Positions 45,411 to 55,952 are shown, counted from the first letter of the stretch. The stretch: DNA of 64,000 nt from Allomyces arbusculus (GCA_027604705.1 JADHYV010000019.1:276197-340196); one strand, 5' to 3'. Notes: generated by a model not told the origin, from the sequence alone. Numbers and translations are program-made.

Positions 45411-47494
45411 TTAGTACTCGTCATCGGCCGCATCCTCCGTGAACGTGTCCTCGACCGAATAGCCCTCGCCGTCGTACGCATCGTCCCACATGTCGTCGCC
45501 GCCGTACGCGTCCTCAGACACCGAGAAATCGCCACCGTCGTAGGCGTCCTCGGCCTCGTCGTCGACATCGCCGGCTGGACCGGCCTCGTCAGCGACCGCG
45601 AAATCGCCGTCGTAGTTGTCCTCCCACATGTCGTCACCCTCGTACGCCGCGTCCTCCGAGACCGAGAAGCCCTCGTCGTAGTTGTCCTCCCACATGTCGT
45701 CACCCTCGTACGCAGCGTCCTCGGAAACGGAGAAATCGCTGCCGTCGTACTCGTCATCGGCCGCGTCCTCGCCGTACGCATCCTCGACCGAGAAATCACC
45801 GCCGTCGTACGCGTCGTCCCACATGTCGTCGTACGACTCGCCCCACGCATCGTCAAGCGACGCGTAGTCGTACCCCGAGCCGGCGAGAGACATGACTAGA
45901 CACGAGAGGGGCGCGTCAGCTCACCGCCGCAACGTCACCCACCCGCGATCACCGACCGACGAGGCGACGAGGAAGACTACGCACGCGGTGTAGTCGTGGT
46001 CGCGACCTTGGGCTTCTGCCCTGCCGCGCCACCAGACTTGGCCGCCTGCAGCCGTGCGAGCCGGCGCTCATACGTGACGCGCAGCGGCGATCCGACAGGC
46101 AGCGCATTGATCCGGTCGCGCAGCAGCTCGGCCGTGGTCTTGCGCTTGCGTGGCGCGCCACCGGTCTTTTTCACGACGACGAACGTCTTGCGCACCGTCT
46201 TGGGCTTGCGCACGATCGTACCTGGTTTGCGAATCCTGGGGATCCCTGCCGACCACGTCTTGGGCTTCTGCCCTGCCGCGCCGCCAGACTTGGCCGCCTG
46301 CAGCCGTGCGAGCCGGCGCTCATACGTGACGCGCAGCGGCGACCCGACGGGCAGCGCATTAATCCGGTCTCGCAGTAGCTCGGCCGTGGTCTTGCGCTTA
46401 CGCGGCATGCCAGGCTTGTTCACGAAGATGGTCTGGCGCACGGTCGTGCCCTTGCGCACAGGTTTCGTCCCGGCCGTCCGCGTCTTGGCCTTCTGGCCCG
46501 TCCCGGGCTTCCCGTGAATCCGCGGCTGCCGGATGATTCCGCGCGTGATCGTGAAGGGCCCCGACGCGGTCATGACCGGCGCTGACGCGCTCGTGATCGG
46601 CGCCGTCCGCATCGACCCCGGAGCCGATTTGGGCACAATACCCGCCGCCTTCAGCCGGTCAGCATGGAGGAGCCGCGTGCACCGCGCGCGCAGCTGGTCC
46701 CGCTTCGCCGGGTCAGTCGGGAGCGACACCTTGCCCTGACTCAGCTTGGGCGAGACCACCGCTGAATTGGGCGCGTTCGGGAACGGCAGCTTGACCTGCC
46801 CGAGGAACGGCTTGTGCGGCGCGACCGGGGCCGAGTAGACCGGCGGTGCGCGCGGGGCCGGCGGCGGGGGCGGCGCGTAGACCGGCACGCGTGGTGCGGG
46901 GGGCGGCGGCGGGAACTTGTACGGGATCGGCTGCCACGCGACTTTGGGCGTCCACGGCGCCGGCTGCGGGGCGCGCGGCGGGGCGCGCGGAGCCGGCCGT
47001 CGCGCCATGGCCTCGCGGAGTCGCACCTGCATCTGCTCCATTTCCTCCATCGGGCTCAGCCGCCGACTGGCCTGCGCTCCCGCGCCCGCGCGCGCCGACA
47101 ACAAGCTGGCGCGCCCGTCTTCTTTGGCGAGCTGTACACACTGCGCGCGCAGCCGGCGCTCCTGTCGCTGCTTCCGCTTTTGCTGTTTCTGTTGCTGCTG
47201 CTCCTGCCGCTGCTTCTGCTGCTGCCGCTGCTGCCGAATCCACTGCGCCGTCGCCTGCCGCTGCAACGGCGACATTTTCGCCAGGAGGGCCATCGTCTCA
47301 CGGCCAAATTCGGCGTACGTGATCGGGCCGTCGTTGCGCATGACCGCGGGGCGCGTCGCCGTCATGACAGGCGCGGCCACGGTCGATGCCGAGACGTCGT
47401 CGTAAAACGCGTCCTCAGACGCCGGCGCCTTGTTGGCTGTGACGAGCCCGGACGCGGCCGCAGCAGCGACAACGAACAGCGCGGTGAGTTTCAT
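45411..47494 (-). CDS. Array gene 3: long basic, Gln- and Pro-rich N-half, acidic tail, no core domain
   Basis: Exon 1 (47494-45985) encodes a signal peptide (MKLTALFVVAAAAASGLVTA), an acidic SEDAFYDDVSAST patch, a Gln/Arg-rich probable coiled coil (IRQQRQQQKQRQEQQQQKQQ), a Pro-rich segment (PPPPPAPRVPVYAPPPPPAP) and two near-identical copies of the signature module (ELLRDRINALPVGSPLRVTY, then ERRLARLQAAKSGGAAGQKP). An 89-nt phase-1 intron leads to exon 2 (45895-45411); total 664 residues. Exon 2 starts LMSLAGSGYDYASLDDAWGE and is all acidic tail, so the two-Cys core of genes 1 and 2 is missing without loss of frame. The tail repeats EGDDMWEDNYDEGFSVSEDA units and ends EDAADDEY. The largest intact member. 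Function unknown. Confidence 0.75.
46011..46405 (-). repeat. Direct repeat of about 147 bp inside array gene 3
   Basis: 46011-46157 and 46259-46405 are nearly identical, differing at a small number of mostly synonymous sites. Each encodes the AELLRDRINALPVGSPLRVT and YERRLARLQAAKSGGAAGQK module. The offset is 248 bp. Confidence 0.85.
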
Positions 47495-47668
47495 GGTGAC
47501 AGCTTGGCGGGTCGCGTCGTGGGCGAAAGGGCGGGAAGACGGGCTGGGACTTGGTCGGTCGGGGTCCTGCTTGCGTGCGTGCGTGCTCGACAACCGGCAG
47601 CTGGTACGGCGAGCGGCGGACGTCGTCGGTTGGCCTGGAGAGAGCATGGCGGCGGGTCGGGCGCCCGG

Positions 47669-47676
47669 TCTTTATG
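47669..47676 (-). promoter_or_regulatory. TATA-like element of array gene 3
   Basis: CATAAAGA on the minus strand, 175 bases upstream of the ATG at 47494. It is flanked by the same GC-rich block seen at the gene 4 TATA box. Confidence 0.4.
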
Positions 47677-48158
47677 GGCTCGCCGGTAACCCGCGCCGAC
47701 CGGGCCGGCAGCAGGCGCGCGTCGGTGGTCGTTTCTGCAAGCGGGCATTGAGAAGAGCGCGGGTGTGCCGTGGGAGGTGCTTGGGCGCTGGTTCTGCCGC
47801 GCACCCAACGCGGCGGGCGGTGCGAGACGTGACGGTACCAGTAAAAGTGAAGTGTGAGGCATGGCCGCAGGCCACCGCACGCACCGAAAAAGATATCCAT
47901 TTTCATCTTATTCTCGCATGCGACACAAAACGAATGGGTGGAGGCCATCAAATGCTCAAATACGCGACGTCCGTGCTGGAAGAGTGGAAAGAGCCACAAC
48001 GAGGAGAACGACACTTGCTTCTAGGTGCAAGCCTCGTCGACGATGGAGGCTCAGGTTGCCCGACAAGCAACCAAGAACGAAAGACAGGTCATACCTGCAA
48101 AGCCCGATTCACAAACCCAAGACTTGTCGGCCAGCTCGGATGCGCGCGGTCGCACTAA
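47677..48158. other. Spacer between array genes 3 and 4
   Basis: Nothing recognised beyond the promoter side of gene 3 and the 3' flank of the gene 4 copy. Confidence 0.4.
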
Positions 48159-49282
48159 CTAGTACTCGTCGTGGACTGCGTCCTCATTGAACGTTTCCTC
48201 GACGGAAAAATCACCGCCGTAGTCACCCGCCCCCTTGATCGAGAGGCCTTCGCCCATATCGTCGTACGAGTCGTCCCACAAGTCGTCAAACGGCGCGTAG
48301 TCGTAGCCCGACCCGGCGAGCGACAAGACTAGATCCACTAAACAAAAAATCACATGCCGAGGGCGTTAGATCACCGTACCCCCCGCAATCGGCCAGCCAA
48401 ATGCAACAAATGTACTCTTCGCCGGCTTAGGCTCGTTCAATCGCGCGAGCCGGCGCTCATACACGACGCGCAACGGCTACCTGACGGGCAACGCATTGAT
48501 CTTCTCCTGCAACAGATCGGCCGTCCACTTGCACGGGCACGAGCACCATGGACCCGTCGAGGACCGCGACGGCCTGATCGCGCCTGCGGCCGCCGCCGCT
48601 GCCGCGCGATCGGCCTTGGCGAGCCGCTCGCACTTCGAACGCAACTGGTTTCGCAAGACCGGGTCCTTCGGGGTCCGCACGTGCCCTGGGGCCGGAAGCG
48701 GCTTGGGCGTTCCGCCGGAGCCGCGCCCCCGCTCCGACACCAAGGGCGGACGCACGAACGCGCGCGCCCGCTCTTGTTCGGCCACGAACGGCGCGAGTAC
48801 CGGTGGTGGCCCGGGGGCGACCAGCGGTCCCGATGCGGGCGCGGGCGGGCCCTGCCTGGCGCGCCGCGCCGCGGCCTCCTTAGCAATGCGTTCCATGTCG
48901 ATCATTCGGCTTCGCGACGACCTCCCGTCGCGGTCGGCGGCGGCGGGCGGCTCTGCCTGGCACCCTGCGCCGACGTGCGACTCGCGACAGCGTACGCACG
49001 CGTGCGCCGCAGCAGCGACCGGTCTTCCTTGGCGAGTTGCGCGCACTGCGCGCGCAAACGCTGTGCCATCAACGCCCGGATCTCCTTGGACGTCAGCGGC
49101 GGGACATTGCGGGTCGTCGTGGTCGTCCGGGGCGGCCAGTCGCGCATCGCTGGCGCTACGCCCATCGATGCGGCCACGTCGGCGTCGTGGAACGCGTCCT
49201 CGGACGCGGGGGACGTCGCGTCGGCCGTGACGAGGCCGGAGGCGGTCGCGGCGGCGACGGCAAAGAGTGTGATGAGCTTCAT
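48159..49282 (-). pseudogene. Array copy 4: broken, core-less family member
   Basis: Starts with an intact signal peptide (MKLITLFAVAAATASGLVTA), followed by SPASEDAFHDADVAAS and the QRLRAQCAQLAKEDRS segment shared with gene 3. The frame then shifts, and a stop falls inside the conserved ALPVGSPLR-type motif, so the reading frame is disrupted at least twice. The downstream tail exon (48326-48159) is still open: LLSLAGSGYDYAPFDDLWDD to FNEDAVHDEY. It lacks the Met codon seen after the acceptor in genes 1 to 3. It keeps a good TATA box. It belongs to the gene 3 subtype, without the two-Cys core. Sequence errors cannot be excluded, but two independent lesions favour a pseudogene. Confidence 0.7.
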
Positions 49283-49465
49283 GATGGCGGTTGTCGGATC
49301 GGGGCGAGGGGAGAGGGAGAGCGCGTTGGGACTCGGTCGCGGTCGGTCAGATCACGGTCGTGGTGCGTGCTCGACGATCAGCGGCGAGCAGAACGAGGGA
49401 CGGCGAGCGGCGGCGGGGTCATCGATTGGCGTGGAGAGGGCATGACGGCGGGTCGGACACGTGGG

Positions 49466-49472
49466 CTTTATA
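49466..49472 (-). promoter_or_regulatory. TATA box of array copy 4
   Basis: TATAAAG on the minus strand, 184 bases upstream of the ATG at 49282. Confidence 0.5.
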
Positions 49473-50219
49473 GGCGCGCCGGTCGCTCGCGCAGGCCGGA
49501 CCGGTAACGCGCGGCGGTGGGAGCGCGTCGTCGGTGGTGCGAGCGCGCTCCGAGAACGGGTGTGAGCGTCGGTATGTGGGAGGGAGCTTTGCTGCTGGTA
49601 GCTCGCGCGCCCACGTCAGGTCGGCGGCAGGCTGGCTTGGCGGGGGACGCGTCGGCACCCCCATCGTGAAGCTGCAGGACGAGGCACAGCTGCGCACCAC
49701 GGCCGGCAGCACTGGTGCCGACGTCGCGCCCTTGCCGCTGGTTCGTGTCCTCGGAGGCTTGCACAACGGAGTCAATTTGCTGTGGATCCCGATCTGGCTG
49801 GCCACTTTGTTCGGTCCAGCACCGGCCGCCACGACGGCGCGCCGGAATGGTTCGTTTGCTCCCAATGCGCGCGTGCTGGCGTGCTGTGGACGGGCAGGTC
49901 GAAGACTGACCATGATAATCGCGGGCAGCACAACTCTGCGGCACTGAATGCTTGCCTGGCGAGGAGCGACGAAGAAGACAGATGCGCAGCTCAGCGCACC
50001 AACTCATTTTTTACGGAGGTATCAATCGAAGCAAACCCGCCAACGACAACTGCCAACCTGCGAGCACGCTAGAGCACGCTAGAGCACGCTAGAGCATTGT
50101 TGGGTGCAGGCCAAAGAAGAGAGTGGGCCAAAAATGATTCGATCACCGACTAATCAAAGATTGCACAACTTGGCAGTCCCGCTGCCCTCACAGCTCTGGT
50201 GCGCGTGATCCCGCGCGCC
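49473..50219. other. Spacer between array copies 4 and 5
   Basis: No gene recognised. Contains the 10-bp tandem repeat at 50062-50096. Confidence 0.4.
50062..50096 (+). repeat. 10-bp tandem repeat, 3.5 units
   Basis: Three perfect copies of GAGCACGCTA followed by a partial copy, in the spacer downstream of the broken copy 5. Confidence 0.95.
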
Positions 50220-51718
50220 CTAGTACGGATTGTCAGCCGCCTCGTCCTCGTCGCACATTTCTTTGACGGAGAAAAATTGCCTCCGTCTTACTCGTCATCG
50301 TACGCGTCCTCAAGCGAGAAGCCCTCGCCGTCGTACGACATGTCATCGGAGACGGAGAAATCGCCGCCGCATTACTCGTCGTCGTCAGCTGCGTCCTCGT
50401 CACACTCGTCCTCGGCCGAGAAATCGCCCTCGTCGTACCCACCGTCCCACGCGTCGTCGTTCGCCGAGTAGTCGTACGCCTCGTCGGCGACAGAATACTT
50501 GCCGCGGCGCCTGGGCGGGTGCGCCGGCATGGCCGGCATCCTGCCGTGGAACTCGACCTTGAGCCCGCGGAACTGCGCCCACGACCGGTCCGTGCACGGC
50601 TTTAACATGGCGTGTTACTGCGTGACCTGCAGCGTGATGGGCGGCGGCACGGGCAACAGGACGGCCACGGGCATGATCACTTCCAGGCGCGTCTCGGGGC
50701 GTTGCCGTAGGTGCCTGGGTCAATGTTGTCGTGCCGGCCACCTTGCTGCCGTGGAAGACCGTCACGGTCTTTTGCCGCGTCGCACACGTCGGGTAGTTGG
50801 GCTGTGGCCCGCCGGGGATGCGACCGGGTATTTGGGATACAGTCGCGTACCAGACGCGGATCGTCGCGACCTTGGCACCCGGCGAGACCACCAGCGACCT
50901 CGTCGTGCGGAACTCGTACTTGTGCTGAATGCCCATGCCGGCGGTCGTCACGCCGTCCTGCACAATGCGCGACGCGCCGGCCGCGTCACCTCCACCCGGT
51001 CGGGGAATGGCGAGTCGACAAACGGCATCTGACCGGCGGGCGACCCAAACTCGGCGGGCGTCTCGGCGATCGACATGATTGGTGAAAGGGCGAAGGCAGT
51101 GCCAGCCGAGGAAAATCATCCGTCACCACCGCTCGTCCAAAAATCAAACACAAGACGAGGCGCCATGTTCATGAGCTTCTTCATGCGCGCGAGCTTGCGC
51201 TCGTATTAGATGCGCAGCGGCGACCCCAAGGGCAACGAGTTGATCTTCTTCTGCAGCCGCGTTGCGAGCGGCACCGTAGACTTGCCCGTGCCTGTCGGCT
51301 TGCGCGACGCCTTGGGCCAGCGCGTCATGTCACCGGGCTTCCCGTGAACCTGTGACCGCTGGGCACTGGTCGGGATGACCGGCTTGAACGGCGTGTTCTT
51401 GCGCTTCCTGGCTTGCTCAGCACGCATCGCGCGCACCCAAGCTTGCTGCTTCACCCGCTCCTCGGGCGTCGCCCACCGCCACTTGATCATCGGCTAGCCC
51501 CCGCGGCGCTTGGTCGTCTTCTTCGGCTTCTTGAGCGCAGCCGCGACCGCCAAGTGCGGGTTTAGCTGCGTGATCGGCGCGGGCGCGCCGACGGTGGACG
51601 CGCCGATGTCGTCAATGAACGCGTCCTAGGACACGGCGCGCTCTGGTGAGAGCGGGTTCGCGTCGGCAGCGACAAATGCGGCCGTGGCCGCAAGCACGAA
51701 CAGCGCCTGCAATTTCAT
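50220..51718 (-). pseudogene. Array copy 5: broken family member with core domain
   Basis: A signal peptide (MKLQALFVLAATAAFVAADA) and a DAFIDDIGAS patch are recognisable, then VAAALKKPKKTTKRRGG, which resembles gene 2. The motif INSLPLGSPLR, core pieces (IQHKYEFRTTRSLVVSPGAK, KTVTVFHGSKV) and an acidic tail (YDYSANDDAWDGGYDEGDFS) also survive. Several in-frame stops and frame changes separate these pieces, and the intron acceptor before exon 2 is not preserved. It is the core-bearing subtype, closest in layout to gene 2. The most decayed copy in the array, lying at the edge farthest from gene 1. Confidence 0.75.
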
Positions 51719-52239
51719 GGTGTGGTCGTAATCGGGGGGGGGGGGGGGTGGGGGGCTGGTAGCGGAACGAGGTCGGGCGGACGCGCGCGGGTGCTCGACA
51801 GCCAGCGACGAGCAGACGGGCGGGCAGACGGGTGCGTGGATAAGTCATGGCGGCGACGGGCGGGCGCGGAACTTATCATCTCAGCGGCGGGGCGCGTTGC
51901 TCGGCCGTGAGCGGGCACGTCGTGGGAGGTTGCCTGGCTGTTGGTTGTTTGTGCCAACGTCGGTGGCAGGCGCGAGACGCGTCGCCGCCGCTCCTGCGTG
52001 GCACCCTCGCCGCTTGTTCGTGGCCTCGCAGGCGCGGAGTGAAGCGGCCAGTGTGCAGGGTGGGCACGGCGCGGCGTCCATTTGCTGGATCCCGCGACAG
52101 TGGCGGGATACTGCGCAGGTGTTCGCGCGCGCCGTTTGAGCTGTTGCTGGTGTTGCTCACGGTTGTCAACTTGTCAAGGGTTTCGCGCCGTGCATGGACT
52201 GGGGATCGAACCGTTGCCAGAAATCGAGATCGTGTGCTG
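51719..52239. promoter_or_regulatory. Upstream region between array copy 5 and the oxysterol-binding protein gene
   Basis: 521 bases between divergent starts. Includes a G15 run at 51734-51748. A TTATC-like AT-rich patch near 51878 sits where a TATA box would be for copy 5. Confidence 0.35.
51734..51748 (+). repeat. Poly-G run of 15
   Basis: G15 immediately upstream of the start codon of array copy 5; C15 on its transcript strand. Confidence 0.9.
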
Positions 52240-55200
52240 ATGGCGCTCTCCACCGCACTTGGCGGGCGCTTCGGCACCGCCAAGTCCTTGAACGCCTGTC
52301 GCCACGCTGTCGACGACAACCTCCATCACCTCCCGCAGCTGCAGCTGCTCGTCGACCTCGGCCTCACGCGCCCGCTGCAGCTCGACGACCGCTGCACCCT
52401 CGCGCAACCAGCTTGCTCGCCGTGTCCAACCGCACCCTGCCTCGGCCCCCTGCAGCAACCTTCGAAGCGCGCCCTGCGCGCACTCTCCTCCACCATGCAG
52501 GAAATCGAGGTCCCGCCGCGCGACTGCTTCAAGTACTATGTGCAGGTCACGCACGCGCCCAAGACCATCATGTGGAACTTCACGACCAAGCGCAAGAACA
52601 TTGGGTTTGGCCTCTTCTACCAGCACGACGCGACCGACGTGCGGTCGCGTACGTGGTGCTGCTGCTCTAGTCTGCCTGCTGCTCGCCGTGCCGCGTGCTG
52701 ACCCCCGTCCGGCGACGACTGCAGAGTCCACCGCCGAGTCCGACACCACAGCCACCTCGCCCGCCGCACGCCGCCGCAACCTCAACCTGAACCCGTTTTC
52801 CGGGAAACGGTCGGCCAACGGGTCCGCTGGCGACCACCACGCGCCCTCCTCCAACAACGGGTCGCCCAAGGGGTCTGCCGACGCATTGGATGTCGCGCCC
52901 GACGACGCGTCGATCCACCCGGCCGATGCGAGCGCGCCACGCGCGCGCACATCGAGTAAAGCCGCGCGCGAGCCGGCGCTTGAGGAGATCTTGCCCGTGC
53001 AGCGGTACGAGTCGTCCAAGACGACGATCAAGGGCCAGAAATCGGTGGATCGCGCAGGGACTTACGTGCTGTATTTTGGTACGGTGGCGGTGACTTTGCG
53101 TTGCAGCGGCGCTGTGGTTCTCCTGACTGACTTGTGGATGTGCACGCTCTAGATAACACCTTTTCACGCAATACGTCCAAGAAGATGACGTTTTTCGTGG
53201 CGATGCGCGAGGGCGGTATGTCCTGCCCCTCCTTGTCCTGCCGGATCTGCACCGCTGGTTCGCAACATGTGGCGCTCACCAACCGCACTCTCGATCCACA
53301 GAGGCCGTCGAGGACGAAGCCAAGCCGGAACTCGCTGGGTGGCTGCTTAAAAAGAAACGCAAGCGCATGCAAGGGTGGGCCAAGCGGTACTTTGTCTGCG
53401 ACCGCGGCCACCTCGCCTACTTCAAGTTCCCCGCGGGTTTTTGCCGCGGATCGATCCCGATCGCGCTGTCGGCCATTTCCGTCGACCTCGACCACCGCAT
53501 CATCAATATCGATTCGGGCACATCGCTCTGGCACTTGCGCGCGCTGACGCGCGACGATTACGATAAGTGGTTGGCGGTCATCAAGCGGTACAAGGCCGTG
53601 CAGGCCGCGGATTTGGCGTTGCGCACGAGGCAGCCGTCTCTCGCCGGGTCGGCGGCAGCGGAAGAGGAGGCGAATGAGGCCATGGCGAAAGAGGCCAAGG
53701 AGGCGACGGCTGCGGCGGAAGCGTCGTTGCTGACGTTCTTGGAAAAGGTCGAGGAGCGGGTGCGGGGGCTGATGGCGGCCGTCGAGGGCGAGGATGCAGA
53801 CGCGGTGCCGGCACCCGTGGCCGATGCTGCGCGCGCGTTGGCCGACCTGATGGCGGCCGAAAAGCAGGACTTGCTCGACCAGCTTGAGTGCGAGTGGGCC
53901 AAAGCCAAGTCTCTGCAACTCGCCTACCAGGAAATCCTGCGCGAGAGCGCGGATCTCAAGATGCGGCTCGAGACGACGGTCGCGGCCGGCACGCCGCCGA
54001 TGCCGGGCACGCCCACGCTCCCCGTCGGGTCGCGCCCGTTCTCGCTGATTTCGCAGCACCGACGCACCAATTCGATTGCGTCGACGGCCTCGGACATGTG
54101 GTTTGATGCCGAGGAAATCGTGATTGCGAATGGCGGTGGCGAGTCGTCCGACGAGGACGACGAGGACGGTGCACGTGCGGGCAAGGCGGCAAGCACGCAC
54201 GAAATGGTGATTTACGAGGAGCATAACGAGGACGAGGACGAGGACGATGACGACGACTCGGATTACTCGTACTCGCATACCGACGCCGAGTCGATTGCGC
54301 CGTCCATGTCCCAGCGGCACGCGGCATCGGCAAGTACCAGCGGGACGGGGTTCAGCGGGCCAACCGTCACGTCGGCGCTGGCGTCGCCGCCACTGACCAT
54401 GGTCGAGCGGCGCCGGTTCCTGCCGTCGCCCGTGACTGGGGACGACGTGTCGATCATGTCGATTTTGCGCCGTAATATCGGCAAGGATTTGAGCACCGTG
54501 ACCATGCCCATTTCGCTCAACGAGCCGATCAACCTGTTGCAGCGACTCGCCGAGGAACTCGAGTACTCGGACCTGCTCGACCGCGCGGCCCGCGCGACCG
54601 ACTCGCTTGACCGGCTCAAGTATGTGGCCGCCTTTGCCGTCTCCGGGTACGCATCGACAGCGCACCGCGCGTCGCGCAAGCCCTTCAACCCGTTGCACGG
54701 CGAGACCTACGAACTGGTGCGGCCAGACCGCGGGTTTAAGTACATTGCCGAAAAGGTGAGTCATTACCCGCCGATCATGGCATGCCATGCCGAGGGCGAT
54801 GCCGGATGGACGTTTTTCCAGGACTCGAAGATTGCGTCCAAGTTCTATGGCCGGTCAATGGAGTTTTACCATTCGGGCACGGTGCACGTCGTCTTTCCCG
54901 CGACTGGCGACCATTTCACCTGGGCGAAAGTCACGACCTGCATGCGCAACTTGATTGGCGGCGGGACGCGGTCGCTCGACCATTACGGGAAAATGATCGT
55001 GCGCAACCATACGACGGGCGAGCGCGCGGAAATGACGTTCAAGGAGAATGGCGGTGGCGGGTGGTTGGGCGGCGGGTCGGTCACCAAGAACGAGGTGGTC
55101 GGGAACGTGATTGGCGCCAAGGGGAACAAGGTCGCGACCGTCCAAGGGCGCTGGAACGAGTCGCTGTTCTGGACGGGGCCCGATAACTTGTCGGTGTCGA

Positions 55201-55669
55201 TTTGGAAGGCAAACCCGGCATTGCCGAATGTCGACCAGATGTACGGGTTCACGCAGTTTACGATCGAGCTCAACGTAAGTCTGTTCTCTTTACCGTCGAG
55301 GTGCTATGCGCTGGGACTTTCGACTGACGACATTCTCTCTCTCCATGACGTTAGGAAATCACCGACGACATTGCGGACTACCTCCCGCCAACCGACACGC
55401 GATTCCGGCCCGACCAGCGGCTCTTCGAAGAGGGCCACACGGCCGAAGCCGAGGCAGAAAAGGTCCGCGTCGAGGAAAAGCAACGCGCGTTCCGGCGCGA
55501 GCTCGAGGCACAAGGGCGGAAATGGGAGCCGCGGTGGTTTGCGGCCCACCCGGCCGAGTACTCGGCCGACCCGTCGGGCGCGGGCAACGACGAGTGGGTC
55601 TATGCGGGCGGGTACTGGGAGGCGCGCGAGGCAAAGGCGTGGCCGCCGACGGATTTGCAGCTGTGGTGA
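52240..55669 (+). CDS. OSH3: Osh3-like oxysterol-binding protein (GOLD-PH-ORD)
   Basis: Lipid-transfer protein expected at ER-plasma membrane contacts. Exons 52240-52648, 52725-53078, 53153-53215, 53302-55274 and 55355-55669 give 1,037 residues. An N-terminal GOLD-type domain is split across exons 1 to 3 (PPRDCFKYYVQV, TIMWNFTTKRKNIGFGLFYQ, AGTYVLYFDNTFSRNTSKKM). A PH domain follows (GWLLKKKRKRMQGWAKRYFV to WHLRALTRDDYDKWLAVIKR). Then come coiled-coil and acidic linkers; an FFAT-like acid-rich segment is possible near SDMWFDAEE. The ORD has SLNEPINLLQRLAEELEYSD and the fingerprint region AEKVSHYPPIMACHAEG; the usual form is EQVSHHPP. The end is PPTDTRFRPDQRLFEEGHTA then WEPRWF. The domain order matches yeast Osh3. 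About 85 residues precede MQEIEVPP, which may be the true start. Confidence 0.9.
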
Positions 55670-55766
55670 AAGCAGTGTGATGTTTGTGTTTGTTGATTGG
55701 GCGGTATGGCCCCGGGCGACCGACGCGGATGGCTGGTTTTGCGTACCGGCGTGGTTCAAATGTTTT

Positions 55767-55783
55767 CCCCCCCCCCCCCCCCC
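55767..55783 (+). repeat. Poly-C run of 17 downstream of the Osh3-like gene
   Basis: C17 about 100 bases past the stop codon, in the probable 3' untranslated region. Confidence 0.9.
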
Positions 55784-55952
55784 AGAGAAGAATACTGCGA
55801 AGGGTCGACAAAAAAAAAACGCGATCACATGGAAGTCTCACAGCGTACATCAGCAGTGCGAGACGCGACGATACCCGTTACTTCGCTCCGGCCGTCATGA
55901 TCTGGCCAGGGCGTAATCCCACTATGCAAGGAAGGGAGTACTCTTTGATCAT

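Larger units (their letters stand above)
39292..51718 (-). repeat. Tandem array of five secreted, charge-segregated paralogues
   Basis: Five same-strand, head-to-tail units (39292-40523, 42124-43807, 45411-47494, 48159-49282, 50220-51718), two of them broken. Intact copies share a signal peptide, a basic first exon ending in the GSPLR...YERRLA motif, one short phase-1 intron and an acidic second exon ending DEY or DEE. Spacers between units are roughly 0.7 to 1.6 kb. Confidence 0.85.

Noticed and set aside
42124-47494. Acidic repeats as CRISPR-like or satellite repeats
   Set aside because: Repeat units are codon-multiples within open frames, differ mainly at synonymous sites and encode acidic peptide repeats; no spacer structure.
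52190-52230. tRNA-like T-loop on the minus strand
   Set aside because: The GGTTCGATCC-like loop has no matching T stem, acceptor stem or A box at the right distance.
54750-54765. GTGAGT in the Osh3-like ORD as a splice donor
   Set aside because: The frame continues through it into SHYPPIMACHAEG and further conserved ORD sequence, so it is coding.
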